This document shows, in pieces, positions 1-11,331 of a stretch of 64,000 nucleotides of DNA. Numbering within the stretch: the stretch's first letter is position 1; the number at the start of each line of letters is the position of its first letter. Source of the DNA: Paraphoma chrysanthemicola. Taxonomy: Eukaryota > Ascomycota > Dothideomycetes > Pleosporales > Phaeosphaeriaceae. A program made the translations under genes and the position numbers. The DNA is taken from NCBI GenBank assembly GCA_020744225.1, contig JAGMWG010000018.1, forward strand, positions 124,001 through 188,000. Direction: 5' to 3'. The notes under the pieces are model-generated. The model was not told where the DNA came from, made no database searches, and saw only the letters and a program-made list of their open reading frames with translations.

Positions 1-2906
1 GAGTCTGTGAAGCTCAAATGCAATGACGTGCTGGTGAAGCAATCTTGAAATTGTCCGTCAAAGTCGCAGTGATTGACTTGCTGCCAGGAGCGCAAGTCTG
101 GTTCTGCAAGTCTAGGATCCGCTGGCGGAACTAGAAGGCATAATTCCGATCGTCCGAGATTTCCAAAAACTCTGCGAACTGGCACGTCGTGCGTCGTGGT
201 GGAAGGGTCCGCAAGTAGACGCGACGCGACATAGATGGAGTCCCCGTTGGCCAGAGCCATGACACCGTTCATGTGACTCATCGCGATGTCGAACTCGCCC
301 GAATCAAACCATGCGATACATGCAAAGGTACGTCTCAATGAAATATAGAGGTCCGGAGTCCGATCGGAATTTCCAAGCTGATCGGGACAGCGTAGGAATC
401 TAAATATGTTTGATTCGTTCCGAGAAGTGGACATTACTTGGCGACCTAAGTCTACCTCCACTAATAGATCCATGATGTCGCCATTAGACATGGCTAATAG
501 CGACCATGAACATTTGTAGATCGGGCTGTTCATGACTTCTATGGACACAGTGGAGTCGTTCATCGATCCATAGATCTTTGAGGCGAATAGCAGAGCATCC
601 AGAGAGCTCATCATCTGCTCGTATCCTGGTCCTGCCCATTGATCGCAACATGTCTCTAGACAAAGTTCTGATGGATTGAATGATGGTGAGGAGATTGTAT
701 TTTCGATCTCCTCGATGGTAGCTAAAGGTAAATCGGTCTCACTTCGGCAATAGGAATCGCATGATGGAAAGTCGATGACGCGGAAGACGGCGGCGACGCT
801 CTCGTTGCCGAACCACAACCCATACCAAGAGCTTCCGCTTTCGTGATGCCGCCGTAGTTTGAATTGCTGCTGGTCGAATTCGTCCAGAGAATCAGACTGT
901 ATTAAAGTGGCCTCTTCCCCCTCTTCCTCGAGCCTGCGTATCTCCATTTGGTTGAAACAACCTGCACATGTTTCGTTCTTCTCACAATCCTGCTTGCAAT
1001 CTTCGCAATATTCCCAATATCTTGCACTGAGACAATCCATGGGTAAGGTAATAGGCGCTGAAGAGCACATATTGCCGTCAGGATGGCAAAGGGGTGTGCA
1101 TAGGGCGTTCTCTTTCCTACAAACACAACCAACAGATGCTGGGTCAGAACACCCACAAAGCTCGTCTCCAAAGCAACATGCTTTGCCCTGCATATGACGG
1201 CCAACGGCGAAGCGCCAATGTCCCGCGCTCTGCACTTCAGTCTGATCAGCCGGTCTTTTGAATGAACCACGCTTTGCAGGTATCGCTGATGCAAAATGAA
1301 AGCCCTCTCTTTGATGTCGATTCGCATAGCGGATGACAGACGCGTCATCAGGGGCCTTGCGAGCTTCGGTGGCGCCACGCAAAAGTCTGATGCAATCTTC
1401 AGTATTTCCCAAGGTGCGGACTAAGTTAGAAAAGTTTTCTAGGCCGAAAAACGCCGGAGGGTTCACAGCTGATTCGTGAATGAAACCCTCGCATCGTCGG
1501 CTACTCAACGTCAGAAGCTTGTGATACTGTGCCCGGAGATGGCCGCTCGCGTTCAATACGCGTGAAGCGGCAACAGCAAGGAGTTCGAACCACGCAGAGG
1601 TATTGCTTGAAGCATCCTGGTAAGTCTTCTGAAGGCAGACGATAAATTTACAGCATCTGACCTCATCGTTACAGACGCTCCTCCATTGACCCACGAATGA
1701 GCCTAGAAATACGATCTGAAACTCTTCCATACTTATACGAGATGTGTCAGAAGCGATGCTGCGTTCACTGATGACGGCTGGTGAGTAGTACCGCATGCGT
1801 GACAGTGGGAGTGACCAAAAGACACCGTCGCGGTCGTCGCTCGTGCCGAAAGTCGATATTGTAAGCATGGAGCAAGCCATGAGCTCGTCTTCAAAGTTGA
1901 TGTCTTTGGCGCAATCCGACAAGACTTGCATATTGGGATATAGATGCCAGGAGCTCATAGCTAGGAGGATCGCGCCGTCTTGCACTCGTTGTGGAGTTCC
2001 ACAAATGAGCCGCTCCATTGTGTTCATCCCGGATTTCCACGCGTCAATGACACTGTCGTACGGATCTTTCTTTGCATTCACAGGCATGCGAACGTTATTG
2101 ATGATGAGCATAAGCTGTGTCTGAGAAAACCGCTTGGTAGCGTCGGCGGATTGTAGCCACGCTCTTGTACTTGCGTCCCATGCGCCGAGTTGGTCGCGAG
2201 TGATCGATTGTTGAGCTGCCATGATTGAAGATATCCCAGTGGCTGTTGAATCGCTATAAGCGTTCAATGTTTCCTGTTTGCGTCTTTCCACCAATTCCAC
2301 CCACAGTGATGTTGCTTCGGCAGGCTTCCAGATTCGTGATAGCATGCAAGAGAGCAAGTGCATTGCAAGTGCATGTTGTCCCGAAGTAGCAGCCGCCCAG
2401 ATAGAAGTACCGTCTGCTCCTGCTCGATCAGCGAGCATTCCAGCTAGCTGCGGTGTTTTCAACTGTCCTGATAGCTCAGAGACACGTTTCCCATATGCAG
2501 TGGACAGATGTGGGATGGGAGGAATGATGGATTCGAAGAGAGCTCCAAGGCATCGTGCCGTCACATGCTGTGTTCCTTCTTCAGCCTCGCGGCGTCGTGC
2601 CTGAGAAAGCGCATCGCGCAAACCGTGGAATTCCGGTGGAGCCTCCACCTTCATGAGCGAGAAATTGAGATTAAAGTTCGCAGCCGCAACAGTAATTTCG
2701 TTCGGAACAGGCAAAAGCGCGGTACTGAACTTGCTGATGGAGGCCATTGCGCAAGGCTGTTGTGCAGATGACTTAGATGCGCAAGATCGTAGGAGACCAG
2801 TGCCTGTAGCTGATATCGGTCTTAGTATGATTTCACCTTGGGCGCAAGCAGAGAGTGTCGACAGCAAGACTATGGGCTGCGCAGCTGTTTTCATGAGGCT
2901 CGACAT
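1..2906 (-). CDS. Large uncharacterised fungal protein, 3' end off the window
   Basis: One uninterrupted minus-strand frame runs from an ATG at 2906 to the left edge, about 968 codons with no stop, so the C-terminus lies outside the window. The start looks like a hydrophobic leader (MSSLMKTAAQPIVLLSTLSA). An in-frame ATG at 2954 is an alternative, and a stop lies upstream at 3042-3044. The first two thirds contain the phrases ILLAMSSWHLYPN and GVFWSLPLSRMRYYSP, which I associate with an uncharacterised protein family of Pezizomycotina. Around nt 950-1200 there is a cysteine-rich stretch (CCFGDELCGC, VGCVCRKENALC, CEDCKQDCEKNETCAGC) that could bind metal or form disulfides. No enzyme motif was recognised. 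The open frame is strong evidence for a gene; no function is assigned. Confidence 0.8.
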   Translation of the reverse strand, partial: MSSLMKTAAQPIVLLSTLSACAQGEIILRPISATGTGLLRSCASKSSAQQPCAMASISKFSTALLPVPNEITVAAANFNLNFSLMKVEAPPEFHGLRDALSQARRREAEEGTQHVTARCLGALFESIIPPIPHLSTAYGKRVSELSGQLKTPQLAGMLADRAGADGTSIWAAATSGQHALAMHLLSCMLSRIWKPAEATSLWVELVERRKQETLNAYSDSTATGISSIMAAQQSITRDQLGAWDASTRAWLQSADATKRFSQTQLMLIINNVRMPVNAKKDPYDSVIDAWKSGMNTMERLICGTPQRVQDGAILLAMSSWHLYPNMQVLSDCAKDINFEDELMACSMLTISTFGTSDDRDGVFWSLPLSRMRYYSPAVISERSIASDTSRISMEEFQIVFLGSFVGQWRSVCNDEVRCCKFIVCLQKTYQDASSNTSAWFELLAVAASRVLNASGHLRAQYHKLLTLSSRRCEGFIHESAVNPPAFFGLENFSNLVRTLGNTEDCIRLLRGATEARKAPDDASVIRYANRHQREGFHFASAIPAKRGSFKRPADQTEVQSAGHWRFAVGRHMQGKACCFGDELCGCSDPASVGCVCRKENALCTPLCHPDGNMCSSAPITLPMDCLSARYWEYCEDCKQDCEKNETCAGCFNQMEIRRLEEEGEEATLIQSDSLDEFDQQQFKLRRHHESGSSWYGLWFGNESVAAVFRVIDFPSCDSYCRSETDLPLATIEEIENTISSPSFNPSELCLETCCDQWAGPGYEQMMSSLDALLFASKIYGSMNDSTVSIEVMNSPIYKCSWSLLAMSNGDIMDLLVEVDLGRQVMSTSRNESNIFRFLRCPDQLGNSDRTPDLYISLRRTFACIAWFDSGEFDIAMSHMNGVMALANGDSIYVASRLLADPSTTTHDVPVRRVFGNLGRSELCLLVPPADPRLAEPDLRSWQQVNHCDFDGQFQDCFTSTSLHLSFTD

Positions 2907-3300
2907 TGCGGGAGAAGGCAGCGCAGATGCAGTGGCGCAGCCTGGACACAGCATGCACTCAGCCGTATCGTGCGACCAGTAGGTGTCACGAAGCTTGGAT
3001 ACGCCTCGTCGCCGCCTCGGCAAGTGGAGAAGTTTCAAAGATTATTGAGAATGCAATGAACATGGGAGATCTCATTGTTGTGGACGAAGAAGAGAAGACT
3101 TGGGTGGTAACTACCATATGAAGGTTTGTTTACGTCAGCGGTGAACCTGGAGCACGACCATGTCGCCAACCCGTATAAGTAATGTATTCGCTGTGTATTA
3201 AATGCTGCCATGACTGCTCTAGTAGCAGCGGACTCGAATGAAGGGCATTGACTTTTATTCCTTGCTTCTCTCGCTCCTTCCACTTCTCGACAAAGCCCAC
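2907..3300. other. Intergenic, about 390 bp
   Basis: This lies between the start of the leftmost gene and the 3' end of the methyltransferase, both on the minus strand. It should hold the promoter of the large gene and the terminator of the methyltransferase. Short open frames here do not look coding. No repeat or motif stood out. Confidence 0.6.
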
Positions 3301-4302
3301 TCATCTCTTCTTCTGTAGCACCATACCATACCACACATTCACCCCAACCCACTTCCACCCTCTCTCTCCCACCGCACCGCTCTGGATGTCCTCCTCCCTC
3401 ATCTCTCTCTCCTTTACACTCAAGACCTCCAGGCCCACTCGTTGCGCCGCATCGACTGTATCTTGAACCGTGTGTGCGAAGCTCGATCCCCGGACCTTAA
3501 CGCCTTGGTCGTTAACGAAGCCAGCTTGCGACTTCGCGCCCATATCACTGTGCATATTGGTGACAAGGGCAAGACCGTTTGGTAGTAAGAGTGATGATAA
3601 GGTTGCAAAGTAGTCGGCCACAGGGATGTGTTCGAGCACAAGAGTGCTGATGACCCCATTCACAGGCCCGAGACCGGATACTGCTGGCAGTGGTGATGTG
3701 GAAGGGTTCGCGACTGTGGGGAAACAGTCACAGCATTCCAGTTTTATTCTGTCTTGCTGGAAGCCTGTAAGTTTCCGTGCAGCAACGTCCAGCATGGCTT
3801 TGCTAAAGTCAATACCGATGACAGTGCTGTCCCTTCCCGCTGGTAAGGCGAAGCCAAGCAGTTTGATCGTATTGCGACCAGTTCCGCAGCCTAGATCGAG
3901 GAAGGAGATTGTTGCGGTGGCAGTGTCATCTAGTACTCGCTTGCAGAATGCAGGAAGAAGTTCGACAAGTTCGATATTATCAATCGCTTGCAGCATGTTG
4001 CCATCAGAGTCGTATACTGAAGCCCATTGGTCATATGCATCTTGCGTCGCAATGTGCTGGACAGGTGTGGACGCCTTTGGTGGCGGTGATTTCAGGCCTT
4101 GTGGGATGGTCTGTGAGGGTTTGGGTGTTGCCTGACTTTGCTCTTCGAATAGTGATTGTGGTTGTATCGTAGGGGTCTTGACGGAAGTATTTGGTACGCC
4201 AAAGTCCGAGGGATCTGATTCGGTGGTTGAGAAGGAGGCATTGGGGTTCAGATCTACAAGCGATGTATCGAATGTCATGTTGACCGACGTCGGTTGCGTC
4301 AT
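3301..4302 (-). CDS. SAM-dependent methyltransferase (type 11/25-like)
   Basis: Single-exon gene of 333 codons. The N-terminal ~105 residues are Ser/Thr/Pro-rich and low in complexity. A class I methyltransferase fold follows: motif I FLDLGCGTGRNT, motif II VIGIDFSKAMLDVAARKL (acidic D and hydrophobic beta2), an acidic CCDCFPTV segment, and GLALVTNMHSDMG near motif IV/V. The core starts with AYDQWASVYD, typical of small-molecule methyltransferases. It probably transfers a methyl group from SAM to a small metabolite; the substrate cannot be read from sequence. The start at 4302 was chosen as the most upstream ATG in frame; an ATG eight codons later is also possible. It ends just before the promoter of the large minus-strand gene. 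Confidence 0.85.
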   Translation of the reverse strand: MTQPTSVNMTFDTSLVDLNPNASFSTTESDPSDFGVPNTSVKTPTIQPQSLFEEQSQATPKPSQTIPQGLKSPPPKASTPVQHIATQDAYDQWASVYDSDGNMLQAIDNIELVELLPAFCKRVLDDTATATISFLDLGCGTGRNTIKLLGFALPAGRDSTVIGIDFSKAMLDVAARKLTGFQQDRIKLECCDCFPTVANPSTSPLPAVSGLGPVNGVISTLVLEHIPVADYFATLSSLLLPNGLALVTNMHSDMGAKSQAGFVNDQGVKVRGSSFAHTVQDTVDAAQRVGLEVLSVKEREMREEDIQSGAVGERGWKWVGVNVWYGMVLQKKR

Positions 4303-4822
4303 GTTGGCGATTGACTTGCTTGTGGCTGTGGTGATGCGAGATGTCGATTGTGGAAGTAGAATGGGAAGTAGTGTTTGATCGGCGAAACAGTAGACGCGTG
4401 TGGCGGATTAAGCTGCTGGTGTACCCCGCTCGTGCTTGGCTCGTTGCGAAAGCTTTAAGTGATGAACCTGAGGTTTTGACGCCGTTCTCGATGGGTGCCT
4501 GATGCGGAATATATATCAGCCGATGACTCTTCCCCACGCCTTATTCGCCATTCCGCACTTCCTATCTGGGTAGCATGTCGTGCAGCTTCCCGCACCATGA
4601 CTCACAGCTGCAACCGTGCTGTTTCGGTTCGCTAAGTGCAGAGACGGCGTCCGCCACACCCAAAAACAGCAGCTTGAGAAGAAGTTGCGTTTCACCGCGA
4701 GTAACAATGAGCCTGCGCAGCCTTTCGGTAGAGCGATCATACTGCATTGCCGCCCTTTGCGGAGGTGGCCTACAATCACATAGGCGTTTGTTCTCGCCAT
4801 TACAACGCTGAGAAATAGCGAG
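4303..4822. other. Intergenic, about 520 bp
   Basis: Lies between two minus-strand genes, so it should carry the methyltransferase promoter and the SAM35-like terminator. Short open frames on both strands lack any recognisable domain. No repeats seen. Confidence 0.6.
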
Positions 4823-5839
4823 CTAGGATTGCTCGGGAAAGTACTTGTTCAAAACGCGGTTCCGATGCGTGGTCAGGCGCTTTCGCGACATTAGCGCGTC
4901 GCGCAGACGCGTGTCTAGCCAACCCTTGCCGAGCTTATCGTCCAGTAAGAGATGCGTGTACGCAAAGACGCTTGCATCAAATAGACCAGGCCCAGATGCA
5001 CCAAAGAACCAATCGTCTTTGCCCAGCAATGTTTCCAGTGCCGCGAATGCGTCCGCTGCCTGGTTGTATAGTGCGTCGGCACATATGACGGGCGAGAATT
5101 TGAGAAGTTCTTTTTCGGCTGCTACGCGCAGCTCGCGGGCGATCGAGAGGCGGACGAAAGGATTGCTCGAGGTGGGCAGGATGTAGAGCGGTTCGGCTAT
5201 AGAGGTCGAGTTTGAGGAAAGGTAGATGCAGTATAGCTGGCTTCGTTAGTGCATGACCGAAGACTTTGTCCGAATTGACTAACCCATGCTCGCCGTATCC
5301 GGTGATCAAGAAGCGACAAGTACGCCTCATATCGCAGGTCTTCAGGCTCCTCTATCGCCTTTTTGCTGTTGTTGATAGCCCATCGTTGCAGCTTCCCCGA
5401 CGGCACGGGCTGTATATGCTTGTATAGCTCGGGTGCAGCGGGTATCAGGAAGGGAAGAGCGCCGCTTGGTGATGCGTGGTTGTTTGCTGCTGCTGATTGG
5501 TATTCTATATTGGAAAACTTGAGGTATGCCTGGCATGATGTGAGTCGCAGCCACCACTACGTCATACAGTCTTCGTACCTGCCACTTCAAGCACGCTGGG
5601 TTGTATGAAGGCGCACCTCTCAGCGCCTGTGTATCAGAAGCAAAGACATAGAGCACGTGTGCATCGCGATCGCGTGGCGCACGTTGTGGGAGCTCGTTGA
5701 TGGGGTAGGTGTACAGTGGGAACCGGTCGAAAAGCTGTTTGATCGGTGCGGGGACGGTAAACAGGGTGCGAGAGGATGCCTGCTGCGATGGACGATTCGA
5801 TCGTGAGGCGTCATTACCCTCATCTGCTTGTGGCATCAT
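4823..5839 (-). CDS. sam35: SAM35/metaxin-like subunit of mitochondrial sorting and assembly machinery
   Basis: Three exons: 5839-5579, 5529-5284 and 5236-4823, joined over introns of 49 and 47 nt (GTACGA..CCAG and GTTAGT..GCCAG with a CACTAAC branch site). The product is 338 codons counting no gaps in frame. The N-terminus FTVPAPIKQLFDRFPLYTYP matches the SAM35/TOB38 type, which begins with a similar VP.P.K..FD.FPL.TY motif. A thioredoxin/GST-like half follows (AYLKFSNIEYQ, HASPSGALPFLIP), then a GST-C-like half with FFGASGPGLFDASVFAYTHLLLD, the metaxin C-terminal signature. Known role of the family: a peripheral outer-membrane subunit that recognises beta-barrel precursors with Sam50. Residue count from exons (261+246+414 nt) is 306 amino acids. 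Assignment to SAM35 rather than SAM37 rests on the N-terminus. Confidence 0.85.
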
Positions 5840-6273
5840 TGCGGTACGTCGGGAGTTGCAGGCGTCAATGTCGCGAAAAAGTTCACGATGCGCTTCAGAG
5901 GAGAGCCGCTCGCCTAAACTTGCCTATCGGTGCCCGCAGCCCACCACTGACCACACCATCGCACTATCGCGCTCAAGACCTCTGATACTATCAAATAATA
6001 CACATAATTCACGAATCTCACCTCGAACCAGTTGTTGTAGGATGGAGCGATGCTGAGTCCCCCCTTTGCGTGCAGTTGAAGATTGTCGAGGGTGAAATCA
6101 GATGACGAGGCGCTGTGAAGTCCGAAGTCTTCAACGAGAGCGACGCGATGGAAATGTTGAACATGTAAGACAAAATGATTCGCAACCTATGCACGGATAT
6201 TGTCAAGCTATTCTATCGTCCCAACAAGTCGCCCATGGAATGAACGTCTGGGAATAGTTACTGGTCCATCAAC
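5840..6273. other. Intergenic, about 430 bp
   Basis: Upstream of the SAM35-like gene and downstream of the Hsp70-like gene, both minus strand. A 62-codon minus-strand frame at 6018-6206 has no domain and no codon pattern that would support it. Nothing else seen. Confidence 0.55.
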
Positions 6274-8862
6274 TCAAGCTGTTCCGGGCTGGAAAGCAGC
6301 CGCTATGCCGACCAGCTTCATTGCAAGAACGATCTGTTCTTGACCTTCACTCAACTCAGCCTTCACTGGATATCGCGCTTCAAACCTTATACTGCGGCCC
6401 TCGACGATCAATGCAACTTCGTAGTGGACCTCCCAGTGCTTCTTCTGCGTGCCGTAGTATGAGCTAGTTTCCGAAGGCCATTGCGGCGTGATGCGACCTT
6501 GGTCCCTCAAGAAGCTCATGTCTACTTCAATCGAACCAACTTGCTCGGCACCTACGTCATGCTTAGCTTGGTGCGTCTAACGTTACATATGCGGTGTGTA
6601 CCTTTATTCAATGGATGCGACTTTCGATAGTGCAGCGGATGACATTTATCCGACATCCACAATTGCTCTGAGCATAGAAGGCGCTTCCGTGTAATGTTCG
6701 AGAAAGTATGCATTACAGGAAACGTAAATGCTTGCATGTTCTCGACTTGCTCCCCCTGATGTTGTGTCAGATGTGTTGGTCAGCATTCCTCAGGTAGAAT
6801 AACTACGTACAGCTTGGATCACCCATTTGATCACTCCGTCAACATACCTCTCGCCATCTGCGGCATTTATTCTACACTTTGTGCCTTTATGCGCATCGAT
6901 TTCTTCTGGCTCATAGGGCATGCTACAGAGGAAACCGTAGCTGCATTGTGTGATTCGGGCGGGGCCGTCTTTCTTGTTCAGAGCTCGGAGGACTGCACCC
7001 CTTGCTACGGTCGTAGAACTACAAAGTAATGAGCACATGTCTCTTCGACGTGTCTGTAAGGCAAAAGTTTCTTACGGACTGCGCGGTACGATCAGTTTCG
7101 GTCTGTCCCCTATAGCATATAGTTTCTTTGCCAAGTAGTTCTCGAGGTGAGACTTCAGAGACGGAGATTGTCCGAAACCACCGGTGAGGATGATTTTCTC
7201 GACACGGCAACCGGCGTTTTGCGCGCGCTCTAGTTGACTGTCGAGTACTTCTTCAACTCCTTTCAATGGCGCGGCGAAGAATTTTTTGATAGTTTGACTT
7301 CGTCCTGTCAATTCTCTGATTGCGAAACACGGTAGCTATTGTACTCACAGCGAGAAAGGGACTATATTCTGGTAGAAGCCTTTGTTTGGGTTCTCGCGCA
7401 GATAGTCCACCCTTATCGCCATCGGCAATGTTTTCCGATTGCTTACGTCAATCCTCCTTTTGTCCTTGTTCTCGAAAGTGGCTGTTCTCGATTGGACGAT
7501 ACTCTTGAGTGTTCTGCCATTGTTAAACAGATATGTTTCCTCTCTCAATACCTTTTCCAGTTTCTTTTCGAACTTCTCGTTGATGAAGCTGGAGCCACGC
7601 ATTATGCCTACCTTTCTTAGTCTTCTTTCCTGGAGTTGATCTCAAGATATGGATTGACTCACTATCAGGTGCCACCACTTCAGCCAGTAAGCGGAGGGGC
7701 TCGCTCGTTTTGCACTTGTATGTGACAGCATCAACAGTGCCACCTCCTGCATCGACTATGACTACCGTCTCCCCAGGCTGCACGATGGGTGTCAGCTTCT
7801 GCATATAGCAACATGAAGATGACCTACTAGAATATAGTTGTCTCTGTACTCTTCTGCAAATATACACTCGGCAGCAGCTTCAGGTTCAGAAATCATGAAA
7901 AGATTGTGGACGCCAGAATCTGCTTTTTTACCCAGCCTCACCGCCTTCACAGCCTGTTCCAGTGCAGATTGCATGATGCGGCATGCATTCATTGGCCATT
8001 CAGCAGGTACACAAAGAACAAATTGAACCACCATGTCTTGCTGCAGAACGTCTCGAAGGAGCAGTTGGTCTTTCGTGTGACTCAGCAAATGTGTAAGGAA
8101 GTCTGCGTAGACATCGTTTGTGCTTTTGATGATTTTCTTCCTCATCAGACTTCTATAAATTCCCTTGCGTTCGTCCCGGATTTCTTCAGTAAGTGCCTCC
8201 TTATTCAGATCGAGTTTGAACCGCGTGAGAGGCCGTGCTTCGTCTCTTGTGATATCAACCATGATGAGTCTTTGTTGGACTTCGAAACCCCAATGTTGAG
8301 ACACGTGGGCTTGAGTACGTGTTGTACTGTGGTTGGGACCACTATTCAGCTCCTCATCCTCCTCGAACTGCGATCGTTCGCTGTCAGAATTATCGTCCTC
8401 ACTGCTCGAGTCGGTAGTTTCCAATGCGCTCATCCTCTGCGATCCATTGGCATTGTGATTCATAGTGTATCTGTTGAGATCGAAAGCTGTATCATCGTAC
8501 CACAACTCTGTAGGAACATCTTCCCTGACGTCTGTCATACCCGAAGGAGGTTCGTACCCTGGATAATTGCCTATGCATCTTACATCGTGTATGCTGACCT
8601 CGCTTGCGACTTCTCCCTTTCGTACGACCGCATACGCCACGGAGGAGAAGGTTGTTCCAAAGTCGATGGCGATGACGAGACGATCATCGCGCGTATCATC
8701 GGTGGGATCACTACACGCTGTGCTGCTTTCGCTCGATATGGCACGTTCCTCCTCGTGTGAGTCGACCATCTGAACATCGTCGCTGGAAGAATCGCTGCCA
8801 AGAAAGTCGTCGCCTGGATCGATGGGACCCATTGACTTGTAACTTCTAGTAAAAGGAGCCAT
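6274..8862 (-). CDS. Hsp70-like ATPase-domain protein of the fungal expanded family
   Basis: Seven exons: 8862-7828, 7777-7663, 7607-7349, 7297-7076, 7018-6811, 6755-6602 and 6551-6274. Introns are 50, 55, 51, 50-57 nt and all joins keep frame, giving 756 residues. Phosphate 1 motif IDFGTTFSSVAYAV sits near residues 66-80, EPEAAAE after the first lobe, phosphate 2 motif VDAGGGTVDAVTYK near 353-366, and ILTGGFGQSPSLKSHLE resembles the adenosine motif. TVARGAVLRAL is also Hsp70-like. The N-terminus is acidic (SDSSSDDVQM) and a Ser/Asp/Glu-rich insert near 146-172 interrupts the first lobe. There is no canonical substrate-binding domain lid or EEVD tail; the C-terminal ~200 residues are a beta-rich unknown region. 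So it is probably an Hsp70-fold ATPase, not a classic chaperone. Its partner is unknown. Confidence 0.88.
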
Positions 8863-9416
8863 GACCTAGTGGTGGATCAGTTTTGTGCGAACAACACGTT
8901 GCTCCGGATGTATCGAAAATGGGAGAGTATGCCAAGCTTAGACTCTGGAGGTAGGACAACTTCGGATATATTTCCAATTCAAATAAGTGATATGCTGCTA
9001 TGAGCAAAGATTCCACTACAAATCCTTTTACGCAGAGTTTTAGGATGGTGTGGTCGACCCGCTGCAAGGCTGTGGCGTAGTGCATGAGAAACCAGGGACT
9101 GGTTTCATGTGGCGCACAGCCTTGCGGCGAGGGACTCTCATCACCCAGAAACGCAACAATTGTGGCCAATCGTTGTCACATGGTTGCCTAGTGCAATCTA
9201 TTAAAGTTTTGGCGTTCGTATTGTGCTTACTTTTGGTTACAGCTGGGTTGCTCCGAAGGTGCAAGGCGGACTCGTGAAGCCACGCATGCTGGGCGGCTAA
9301 AAAAAGCGACGATAGGAGGTTTGTCCTTCTTTCAACCAGAAGAACACATCTTAGCCTACGTATTACCGATCAAAACGCACGAATCTTCTTCCCGGTAACC
9401 TTAGTCCGCCTACATC
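8863..9416. promoter_or_regulatory. Shared divergent promoter region, about 550 bp
   Basis: The Hsp70-like gene (minus) and the coiled-coil gene (plus) start on either side, so this stretch must hold both promoters. No defined factor site was recognised. The short open frames within it do not look coding. Confidence 0.5.
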
Positions 9417-11331
9417 ATGACGGACGAGCTAGATTCCGACCAAATCCGACTCTTAGCATACCTTGACTTTCTTCTCCAAGGACCAAAACAGAGGTCTCTA
9501 CAAAACAAGGATCAGGAAACGTACATGCAAGATGTACTCGCTAAGCTGGCTGCAAAGATGGAGGAAAATTCAACTGCAAAGGACGTTGAGGTAAAGCTAT
9601 GGGATATGTTCAAAAGTAGGTCGAAGTGGTCGAAGTGGCCAGAATTTAACATCCCCATGCTCTTTCATCATGGAAGCAGTGCACTGTACCTCGAAAGAGA
9701 AACCACCAAGCTCGTCGAAGAACAGCTCAGGGTCATACTATTGCAAGAGGCCTTAAACGATACTCCTCGGAGTCAAAGATCACGATCTGCTGCATTGCTC
9801 CCGGTTGCGAACACTACAAGCAATACTCAGAGCTCTAAGAGAAAATTGGGAGTGCTGAAGATCCGTTCAAAGAGCTCCTTCAAGAAAGCACGTCTTACCC
9901 CACGCTCCCCGGTGAGTAATTCAACACCTGAACGGAAGATAGCATCTGAGTCGTGAATAGGCCGGAGTTCGTCAAGAATACACCAGTCGCAGTCAGTCGG
10001 AGCAGACAATCACTCCAATTCCCACCATCGAAATCGACAATACACAGGAAATCGGGGCCGCCAGCTCTGATATACGTTGTGAAACGGTTGCAGCGATCGA
10101 AACAAGGCATAACCATACCCCCGCGGAGTCAATATCGCAAGTTAAAGCCGAAGACACGAGAAGTTTGGTGATGCCTAAAATTATTCGGCCCACGCTGAAT
10201 GCTTTCCATAAGAACTGCTGTGACGAGCTTTTGTCCCAAACGGCACGTTACAAGAAACGGTGTGAAGAAGCTGAGCTTCAATACACAGATTTGTTGAATG
10301 GAGACCGGCATCTAGAAAGTATGTTCACCAGAGTCCGGAATGGGGTCAGGGACATTGACATGAACATGTTGCGAGAGCTACGAGCCGCAACGGACGAGAT
10401 CGCCAGTCTAAAGCGAAAGCTAGCAGATCGAACAGCGCTGAAGCCTTCTGTCCTTACTCTTCAGGATGCAAACCAACCAGCAGTCGCTCATCAAATCCAC
10501 TCGTTGCTCGCGGATCTCAAGGATGGGATCAGCAGTATACCGGCGCGCAGCGTTGCGCAGAAACCACTCCTACACAAGCTCTGTGAGGAATCTGGCGACT
10601 TGAGGGACCTAGTGAGGATCGTGTCCGGTCACACTGATCAACAAGATTGGCCAGATCTAAGCAATCTAACACTCCAAGAACTTATCCAAGCTCTTACGGG
10701 AGCATCAATTTGTCGGTGGATTTTCGAGAGTGATTTGCATATTCAGAGCCTTCGAGTTGCTCCTCTTCTACAAAGATATCGTGATCAGATTGGCATCTTA
10801 CGTACGTCTTGAAAACCCCATCAAGCTCTTTCGCTACTGGTAAGCTAATTCGCAATAGATGGAGATCAAGTGCTTTACGCGTTGGACAAATCAGTCCATC
10901 TATCATTGATCGAAGAGCATGACTTCATACACACTACCGTTCGAACAATTGCTTCCAAACACTGCCAACGACTAGTAACTGCACTTCGGCCTCTTTATGG
11001 CGACGAAGTTGACTCAAAGGTGATCAAAAAGCTGCGGAAGCGACTCCAAAGCGTGTTGGAAGTAGCAGTGCGTATTCGTTGTCTATCCCTCGTCAGCACC
11101 GAAGACTATGAGTGCATTTGGCCACTACCGAGCTCAAAATTCGATGGCAAAGAAATGGAATCTCATAATGCAGAAGTCCTTGATCGACGGACACAAGTCA
11201 AGGTACCGGTTGCGCCAGGTCTCAGAGCCTACTCGAAAGAACCAGGACTGGTGGGTTACAGTGGTTTCGACACCAGAAGTGGAAGAGATGCAACAGCAAC
11301 CAGTGTCATCCGAGCCATAGTTCTCATCTAG
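9417..11331 (+). CDS. Uncharacterised coiled-coil protein
   Basis: Three exons: 9417-9911, 9961-10801 and 10859-11331, with introns of 49 nt (GTGAGT..AATAG) and 57 nt (GTACGT..AATAG); 602 residues. The N-terminal ~110 residues form a helical domain (DQIRLLAYLDFLLQGPKQR ... VKLWDMFKS ... LYLERETTKLVEEQL). The layout, a short helical N-domain followed by a basic Ser/Arg/Lys linker (KRKLGVLKIRSKSSFKKARL) and a coiled coil, recurs in uncharacterised Pezizomycotina proteins. A heptad-rich segment lies near residues 245-310 (RYKKRCEEAELQYTDLL, MLRELRAATDEIASLKRKL). No catalytic motif seen. The basic linker would suit a nuclear or nucleic-acid-associated protein, but that is inference only. Confidence 0.75.

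Noticed and set aside
1578..1600. GTTCGAACC-like tRNA T-loop
   Set aside because: It lies inside the large minus-strand coding frame and no acceptor or anticodon arms could be paired around it.
7906..8760. 284-codon plus-strand frame opposite the Hsp70-like gene
   Set aside because: The minus strand carries intact Hsp70 motifs in the same place; the plus frame has none.
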